From CAZSAK01 sp964605155 (lineage in GTDB: Bacteria; Pseudomonadota; Gammaproteobacteria; SZUA-140): a stretch of DNA of 15,445 bases. The stretch lies in NCBI GenBank assembly GCA_964605155.1, contig CAZSAK010000034.1, forward strand, positions 1 to 15,445, written 5' to 3'. Below the pieces are notes generated by a model, which searched no databases, had not been told where the DNA came from, and saw nothing but the letters and a program-made list of their open reading frames with translations. Below are positions 7,622 to 13,079 of this stretch, in pieces (positions within the stretch are counted from its first letter, which is position 1; every line of letters begins with the position of its first letter). The translations under genes and the position numbers were made by a program.

Positions 7622-8930
7622 AACACCTGATAATCCCATCGCCCAGCAAAGGTCCTTGTTGTTTGTCGACGATGAGTCGAACATCCTGTCCTCACTCAAG
7701 CGGTTATTCAAGCCTCTGGGTTACAAGCTGTTTTTCGCAAACAGCGGGGCAGAGGGCCTGGAGATATTGGATCAACAACCGATTGATTTGATCGTATCCG
7801 ATATGCGCATGCCAGAAATGGACGGTGCAGATTTCCTTGGCCGTGCCGCCAGAAAGTGGCCGGACACGATTCGTTTATTACTGACTGGACATGCGGATAT
7901 GACCACGACCATCAAAGCGATAAACAGTGGCCAGATTTATTATTATATCAGCAAACCGTGGGATGAAGACCATATCAAAGTTATTATCCAGCAGGCACTT
8001 GAGCATAAATTCCTGCAAGATGAACGGAGTCGGTTGCTGGAGCTTACCCGAAAGCAAAATGAGGAGCTTGCCGACCTTAACACGGGTCTTGAAAAAAAGG
8101 TATTACAACGCACGGAAGAACTCCATCAAACGATGGATAAACTTAAAGATGCGCACAAGGAACTGCAAAATAACTATGACACGACCATCCGGGTCTTTTC
8201 CGGTTTTATTGAACTCAGTGAGAATGCTATAGCAGGACATTCGCATCGTGTTGCGGAGATGGCAGACGGCCTTGCCTCTCGTATGGGTGTCAGTGAAGAA
8301 TACAGGAAGACCATCATTCATGCAGCGCTGCTCCATGATATCGGCAAACTGGGGTTACCGGGTGAGTTAATCAACACACCGTTTAAATCGTTAAAACCAC
8401 GGGATCAGAAAAAAGTACTGGAACATGCCGTTATCGGACAAACCATCCTGATGGCACTGGAACCACTGCAGCAGGCATCCCAGCTTATCCGTGGTCATCA
8501 TGAACGCTTTGATGGCCTTGGCTATCCTGACAAGTTGGTTGGGAATGAAATCCCCATGGGCGCAAGGATACTCGCTGTTATCAATGATTATGATGCATTG
8601 GTCAGCGGGACCCTGGAAACGTCCGTGTATAGTGATTCCTCGGCACGGGAGTATTTAGAGGAAAACAAGGGATCACGCTATGATCCAGCTGTAGTTGATG
8701 CTTTCATCGATCTGCTCTCCGAAATCACGGATATCGATGATGCCACCATGACAGCGATGGATACGAATGACCTGAAACAAGGAATGGAGGTTGCCAGGGA
8801 TATACTGACGCGAAACGGATTGTTGCTATTGCCCAAAGGCTTTGTATTAAACCAAAAAACCATCGAACAACTCCGATATCTTGAAAAAAAGTACGACACA
8901 ACATTTACCATCTTCATCCGCAAATCATGA
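7614..8930 (+). CDS. Response regulator with HD-GYP c-di-GMP phosphodiesterase domain
   Basis: Encodes 438 residues. A receiver domain (about 14-130) has D19/D20, phospho-acceptor D63, T91 and K114. A coiled coil (about 135-187) leads to an HD-GYP domain (about 190-370) with GHSHRV (H209, H211), HDIGK (241-245), H271, HHERFDG (295-301), GYP (303-305) and NDYDAL (324-329). HD-GYP enzymes hydrolyse cyclic di-GMP to pGpG and GMP at a metal centre. The usual Asp four residues before DAL is Asn324 here, with D325 next to it. I recall other REC-HD-GYP proteins with this NDYDAL form, so activity may be kept. A C-terminal tail (about 385-438) carries an LKQGMEVARDILTRNGLLLLPKG-type extension common in this subgroup. 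No GGDEF or EAL protein is present in the window. It is the output of the operon: phosphorylation should change c-di-GMP and so motility or biofilm state. Confidence 0.92.
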   Translation: MDRTPDNPIAQQRSLLFVDDESNILSSLKRLFKPLGYKLFFANSGAEGLEILDQQPIDLIVSDMRMPEMDGADFLGRAARKWPDTIRLLLTGHADMTTTIKAINSGQIYYYISKPWDEDHIKVIIQQALEHKFLQDERSRLLELTRKQNEELADLNTGLEKKVLQRTEELHQTMDKLKDAHKELQNNYDTTIRVFSGFIELSENAIAGHSHRVAEMADGLASRMGVSEEYRKTIIHAALLHDIGKLGLPGELINTPFKSLKPRDQKKVLEHAVIGQTILMALEPLQQASQLIRGHHERFDGLGYPDKLVGNEIPMGARILAVINDYDALVSGTLETSVYSDSSAREYLEENKGSRYDPAVVDAFIDLLSEITDIDDATMTAMDTNDLKQGMEVARDILTRNGLLLLPKGFVLNQKTIEQLRYLEKKYDTTFTIFIRKS

Positions 8931-8968
8931 GTCACAGTGATCGTGATAATAAGTAAGGCATCATCGAT

Positions 8969-9670
8969 ATGCAAAACCTGTTCTACGATTACCACTTTAT
9001 ATCCTCACAGCTCGATACAAAGCACATTATAAGGGTCAATATCGATTCCGAAACACTGACCCGCATCACAGACCTGTCAGTTAATCACCAGCCGGACTGG
9101 ACACGACTTGATTACCATCAATGCAGTAACTGTCCATTAAATAATGTTGATCATACATATTGCCCTGTTGCAACCAATATCGTAGAGCTCATCGAGCTCT
9201 GTGATACTTCCATGTCCTATGAAGAGGTCACCGTCGAGGTACATATGCCCGAACGCAGTATCGTCAAAGAAACGACCATGCAGAGGGGTGTCAGTTCGTT
9301 GCTAGGGTTGCTGATTGCGACGAGTTCATGTCCCCGTACGGACTTTTTAAAGCCAATGGCACGCTATCACTTACCATTATCGAGTGAAGAAGAAACGATC
9401 TATCGGGCTACATCTATGTATTTACTTGCGCAATATTTCAGACGACAGAAAGGATTTGAATTCGACCTGGAATTAAAAGGACTGGCCGCGTTCTATCATG
9501 ATTTGGCGATTATCAATCAGGCAATGGCATTACGATTACGCGACCTAAGCAGTAAAGATTCCACGGTGAATGCCCTCATATTGCTGGATTTATTTGTTAA
9601 AGCCCTGCCAAGTACCATTGAAGATTCTCTGGATGAAATCAAATATTTATTTGCATCATATATCAACTAG
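8969..9670 (+). CDS. Cys-containing conserved protein of the signalling operon, unknown function
   Basis: Encodes 233 residues. I recognise the general pattern as a conserved uncharacterised family but cannot name it. An N-terminal region carries C52-x2-C55-P and C65-P-V-A, with C78 further on. A central region has ATSSCP (C121), then PMARYHLP (131-136 ends with His134) and an EETIYR motif (141-146). The C-terminal half is helical and ends NALILLDLFVKAL and then a short acidic helix. There is no signal peptide or membrane segment. The clustered Cys residues could bind zinc or an Fe-S cluster, or act as redox thiols; this is inference. The ATG at 8969 has AAGG about 11 bases upstream. It lies 38 bases after the HD-GYP gene and is the last gene before the convergent CRP-like gene, so it is probably co-transcribed with the FIST system and may be an accessory or sensor subunit. 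Confidence 0.8.
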   Translation: MQNLFYDYHFISSQLDTKHIIRVNIDSETLTRITDLSVNHQPDWTRLDYHQCSNCPLNNVDHTYCPVATNIVELIELCDTSMSYEEVTVEVHMPERSIVKETTMQRGVSSLLGLLIATSSCPRTDFLKPMARYHLPLSSEEETIYRATSMYLLAQYFRRQKGFEFDLELKGLAAFYHDLAIINQAMALRLRDLSSKDSTVNALILLDLFVKALPSTIEDSLDEIKYLFASYIN

Positions 9671-9819
9671 ATATACCAGCTATTGAATGTTGTTTATAGA
9701 TATTTGCGCTGTCTGTATAGGTAGAAATACCGATCAGTTGCGGGGATGATCTAGGTCTTACACATCAATACGGTTCGAGTCTGTTTCCCTGGCCATTTGC
9801 CATCGCCAATTTGAGCGAA

Positions 9820-9859
9820 GCCATCTGGGATATGGACGCTCAACTACCAACCAGATGGC
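9820..9859. repeat. 9-bp inverted repeat over the end of the CRP-like gene
   Basis: GCCATCTGG (9820-9828) pairs with CCAGATGGC (9851-9859) across a 22-base loop that contains the stop codon of the minus-strand CRP-like gene. The left arm, extended to 9813 (GAGCGAAGCCATC), can also pair with GATGGCCTTCGCTC at 9882-9895 inside the gene, with one bulged base. No T-tract follows on either strand. It lies between two convergent genes, where a transcript-ending or stabilising structure is expected. The rest of 9671-9843 shows no gene. Confidence 0.45.
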
Positions 9860-10497
9860 AAGCTCTCATTGATGGTAATCTGATGGCCTTCGCTCCTGAT
9901 ATAGCCACCTGTCGTGAGATCCTTCATGATACGGCTCACCATCTCCCGGGATGCCCCTACCATCTTTGCGATGTCCTGATGAGTCAGTCTGTGCTCAATG
10001 ACCATTTTGTCATCCTGTTGTGTCGCCATGTTGAGAAGGGCCCTCGCCACCCGGCCATAGACATCCAGCAAGGCAAGATTTTTGACATTGGTTGTCAGGC
10101 GACGGACACGCTGACTCTGCGTTTTCAACAGTTTGAGGGCGATGGAAGGATCTTTTGCAATACAGGACTCGAATGTCGCCTTGGACAGGACACAAAACTT
10201 GCTTTGGACCATGGTGATCACAGAAGCGGAGCGGGGTAGCGCATCCACCAGCGCCATTTCCCCGAAAAATTCACCGGAGCCCTGGACGGCAAGGATGACT
10301 TCCCTGCCGTTATCGTTACTGACAAACACCTTGACCTTGCCGGACAAAATAAGATATAGCGAATCGGACGTATCACCTTCATGAATGATGATGGTATTTT
10401 TTGGGAAGGACCTTACCATCGCACTATCGGCGATGATCTTTAATTCCGGTTTACCCAGCTCGGAAAAAAGCGGAATCTTGGCTAATTCTCTTATCAT
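9844..10497 (-). CDS. CRP/FNR-family transcription regulator, CRP-like
   Basis: Encodes 217 residues. The N-terminal cyclic-nucleotide-binding domain (about 5-115) has EGDTSDSLYLILSG (40-53) and the phosphate-binding segment G79-E80 to R89-S90 (FFGEMALVDALPRSASV), matching CRP Glu72, Arg82 and Ser83. A dimer helix (about 116-140) leads to a winged helix (about 143-210). Its recognition helix SREMVSR places R184, E185 and R189 at the positions of CRP R180, E181 and R185, which read TGTGA. It lacks the N-terminal cysteines of FNR, so a small-ligand sensor is more likely than an Fe-S oxygen sensor. The ATG at 10495-10497 has AGGGG about 9 bases upstream. It is divergent from a nucleotide cyclase, so it is a natural receptor for that enzyme's product. 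It ends in a short extra tail (ESLPSGW). It is not the main CRP of the cell with any certainty. Confidence 0.9.
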   Translation of the reverse strand: MIRELAKIPLFSELGKPELKIIADSAMVRSFPKNTIIIHEGDTSDSLYLILSGKVKVFVSNDNGREVILAVQGSGEFFGEMALVDALPRSASVITMVQSKFCVLSKATFESCIAKDPSIALKLLKTQSQRVRRLTTNVKNLALLDVYGRVARALLNMATQQDDKMVIEHRLTHQDIAKMVGASREMVSRIMKDLTTGGYIRSEGHQITINESLPSGW

Positions 10498-10555
10498 AAA
10501 GATTACCCCTGATTTTATGCCTTCAAAGTCATCAGAATACTGATAATATTAAAGA

Positions 10556-10605
10556 ATGACAGTCTCTTACACACGTTTTTTATACTAGGGTACTCGATAT
10601 TTCAA
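10556..10605. promoter_or_regulatory. Overlapping divergent promoters between CRP-like and cyclase genes
   Basis: On the plus strand, ATGACA (10556-10561) and TATACT (10581-10586) are 19 bases apart and would start transcription just before the cyclase ATG. On the minus strand, TTGAAA (10600-10605) and TATAAA (10579-10584) are 15 bases apart and face the CRP-like gene. The two -10 boxes overlap, so the promoters would compete. Both spacers are off the ideal 17, and no clear TGTGA-N6-TCACA site is seen in the 111-base gap. These are candidates by eye only. Confidence 0.3.
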
Positions 10606-10608
10606 ACT

Positions 10609-12864
10609 ATGTCAGTATTGTTCAAAACCCTTGTGTTAGGGATATTAGGAGGATTATGCGGCGGTATTTTGAGTCTGACCCCCTGGATAACCCACCTCGA
10701 AGAAGACATAGGGCTGACACGGCTGTTTCATCAAAGAGGCCCCCGGGCCGCCCCCCGCGATGTTGTCATCATCGCGATTGATAAGGATTCTGCTGACCGG
10801 TTCGGGATCAAAGGCGGCCCCAACGAATGGCCACGCGACCTCCACACCCGCCTCCTTAAAAAACTGTCCCAGGCAGGGGCAAGTGCCATCAGTTTCGATA
10901 TCCTCTTCAAGAAACACCGCTCAGAGGTAGATGATCAGGCCTTGGGACAGGCCATGTCCGATGCCGGGAATGTGATACTCATCGAAGGCCTCGCGCGGGA
11001 ATCCATTGACACGCAGGGGTCGGCCGGAACCCCCGCGGAAATGCTCATCGAAAAATTGGTTCTGCCAATACCGGTGCTTACAGAGGCAGCGGTTGCAATG
11101 GCCCCCTTTCCATTGCCCAAGGTCCCCGTCAGGGTGAGTCAATTCTGGAAATTCTCACCCGATGCAGCTGATGCCCCGACATTACCCGTCGTGTCATTTC
11201 AACTCTACGCCTTGGAAGTTTATCCGCAATTCCTGTCAATATTGCAAAAAGTCAATCCTGGCGATGCGAGTCAATTGCCACAAACACGTGACGAGATTAT
11301 CAATGGCACTGGGCTTATAAAATTCATGCGGCAATTGCGCATCCTGTTCATGAAAGATAATGATCTGACTGATGCAATGCTGACACGGCTGAAGTCAGAC
11401 GACATGAAACTGAATCCACAGCGCAAACAGCTCCTTTTATCCTTCGTCAGACTCTATCGGGGAGGGCAGAGCCAGTACCTGAATTTTTATGGCCCTGCGC
11501 GCAGTATTAACACCATCCCTTACTACAAGGTGCTTTCCAAAGAGTCTGATTCGAACACAACATCGGACATGACGGATTTTCATAACAAGCTGGTCTTCAT
11601 CGGTTCATCGGAGATCAAGCAGTGGGAACAACACGATGGCTTTTACAGTGTGTATTCCAATCCAGAGACCGGTCTTGATGTCAGTGGAGTGGAAATTGCG
11701 GCCACGGCAACCGCTAATTTACTTGACGGCATACCAGTCAAGCCCCTGACCCCGTTTGATCGTGTCTTACTCGTTTTTTGCTGGGGGTTGTGCCTGGCCA
11801 TCTTCTGCCGTTTGTTCACGGTCATATGGGCAACGATTTCTGTGATCGGTGTCTCAATCATTTATTACTGGAGCGCGGTCACTCTGTTTTCCTCGACAGG
11901 CATCTGGTTACCGTTGGTCACACCTTTGTTAATTCAGTCACCGCTGATCCTGTTTGCGGGTGTCATGTGGACGTATCTCGATACGAATCGCGAACGGAGG
12001 AACATCAGGAAAGCCTTCGGATTCTATCTGCCATCCAAAATAGTCGATCGCCTGATCAAGGAAGGGCCTGATTTCGGTGCCAGCGGACATCTTGTCTATG
12101 GCATCTGTTTATTTACGGATGCAGAGCAGTATACCCGACTGGCCGAACAGTTGGATCCCAAGGTTTTAGGGGCTCTTATGAATGACTATTACAAGATCCT
12201 CTTTGAACCGGTGAGAAGACGTGACGGGATTGTATCCGATGTGGTGGGGGACTCCATGCTGGCCATCTGGACCGGTCCGCATCCGGACAAGGATCTCAGG
12301 ACACAGGCGTGTCATGCAGGCCTGGAACTGGTACAGGCGCAACACCGATTCAATGAACTTCACGGTGACCGTCCGTTACCCACCCGCATCGGATTACATT
12401 GCGGTAACATGTTGTTGGGCAACGTCGGCGCGATTGATCATTATGAATATCGTGCAGTGGGCGATATCGTCAATACGGCGACGAGGATTCAAGGCGTGAA
12501 TAAATACCTTGGGACACATCTATTGGTTTCAGAAGAAACCTTGACGGGTGTGGAGGGTGTGCTGACGCGGGAACTCGGAGAGTTTATCCTCGCGGGAAAA
12601 ACAAGACAGATACGCTTATTTGAGATACTGTGCCGTCAAGACGATGCGAATGAATCGTTATATGCCCTGTGCGATGATTTTATGCAGGCATTGACGACAT
12701 TTCGCAAACAACAGTGGGACCAGGCCGGTGATCACTTTAAAAAGATAATGTCACGTCAGGGTGAAGATCCACCATCCCGCTATTACCTGGCATTATGCGC
12801 ACATTACAGTAAAAATCCTCCACCGGAAGACTGGGAAGGCGTCATCAATCTGAAAACCAAGTAA
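10609..12864 (+). CDS. CHASE2-domain class III nucleotide cyclase
   Basis: Encodes 751 residues. A first membrane segment (about 5-25) is followed by a periplasmic CHASE2 sensor (about 30-375; FDILF at 96-100, the LNFYGP stretch at 291-296 and VFIGSS at 329-334 are typical), then three membrane helices (about 386-456) and a cytoplasmic cyclase domain (about 495-675). Metal-binding D504 (FTDAEQYT) and D548 (GDSMLA) are present, as are transition-state N622 and R626 in VNTATR. The base-recognition positions are unusual: D544 where adenylate cyclases have Lys, and R615 where they have Asp or Thr. I recall this form in other proteobacterial CHASE2 cyclases. A helical C-terminal tail (about 683-745) follows. 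It would make a cyclic nucleotide, probably cAMP, in response to an envelope signal, for the divergent CRP-like protein. The ribosome site before ATG 10609 is weak, so the true start could be slightly different. Confidence 0.9.
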   Translation: MSVLFKTLVLGILGGLCGGILSLTPWITHLEEDIGLTRLFHQRGPRAAPRDVVIIAIDKDSADRFGIKGGPNEWPRDLHTRLLKKLSQAGASAISFDILFKKHRSEVDDQALGQAMSDAGNVILIEGLARESIDTQGSAGTPAEMLIEKLVLPIPVLTEAAVAMAPFPLPKVPVRVSQFWKFSPDAADAPTLPVVSFQLYALEVYPQFLSILQKVNPGDASQLPQTRDEIINGTGLIKFMRQLRILFMKDNDLTDAMLTRLKSDDMKLNPQRKQLLLSFVRLYRGGQSQYLNFYGPARSINTIPYYKVLSKESDSNTTSDMTDFHNKLVFIGSSEIKQWEQHDGFYSVYSNPETGLDVSGVEIAATATANLLDGIPVKPLTPFDRVLLVFCWGLCLAIFCRLFTVIWATISVIGVSIIYYWSAVTLFSSTGIWLPLVTPLLIQSPLILFAGVMWTYLDTNRERRNIRKAFGFYLPSKIVDRLIKEGPDFGASGHLVYGICLFTDAEQYTRLAEQLDPKVLGALMNDYYKILFEPVRRRDGIVSDVVGDSMLAIWTGPHPDKDLRTQACHAGLELVQAQHRFNELHGDRPLPTRIGLHCGNMLLGNVGAIDHYEYRAVGDIVNTATRIQGVNKYLGTHLLVSEETLTGVEGVLTRELGEFILAGKTRQIRLFEILCRQDDANESLYALCDDFMQALTTFRKQQWDQAGDHFKKIMSRQGEDPPSRYYLALCAHYSKNPPPEDWEGVINLKTK

Positions 12865-12876
12865 TTATCATCTTCA

Positions 12877-12903
12877 CATGATCGGGTTGGAGATCGGATC
12901 ATG
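12877..12903. repeat. 7-bp inverted repeat after the cyclase gene
   Basis: CATGATC (12877-12883) and GATCATG (12897-12903) form a perfect inverted repeat with a 13-base spacer, starting 12 bases after the cyclase stop. No T-run follows, so termination is uncertain; it may also be a binding site. The rest of the 215-base gap to the FecR gene (12865-13079) shows no gene. The gap is long enough to hold a separate promoter for the FecR gene. Confidence 0.3.
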
Positions 12904-13079
12904 GACATTTACAGCTCGCCGGGGTTATGCTTCACAAAGGGTCTGGGTATCCGGCTAAACATGAAATCGGGGGTATTGGGGGTGCATCGATATCGGGTTG
13001 AGGAATGCAGACGCATGCCCGAAGATGCCTGATCACTAATAGATAAGGAATCCTCTGAAACAAGAAGGATGATCACGCC

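Noticed and set aside
9184..9200. AGAGCTC-ATC-GAGCTCT inverted repeat
   Set aside because: It lies within the coding sequence of the 233-residue protein and follows from the repeated Glu-Leu codons.
9811..10239. Plus-strand reading frame of 142 codons
   Set aside because: It is antisense to the CRP-like gene, whose domains and ribosome site are clear.
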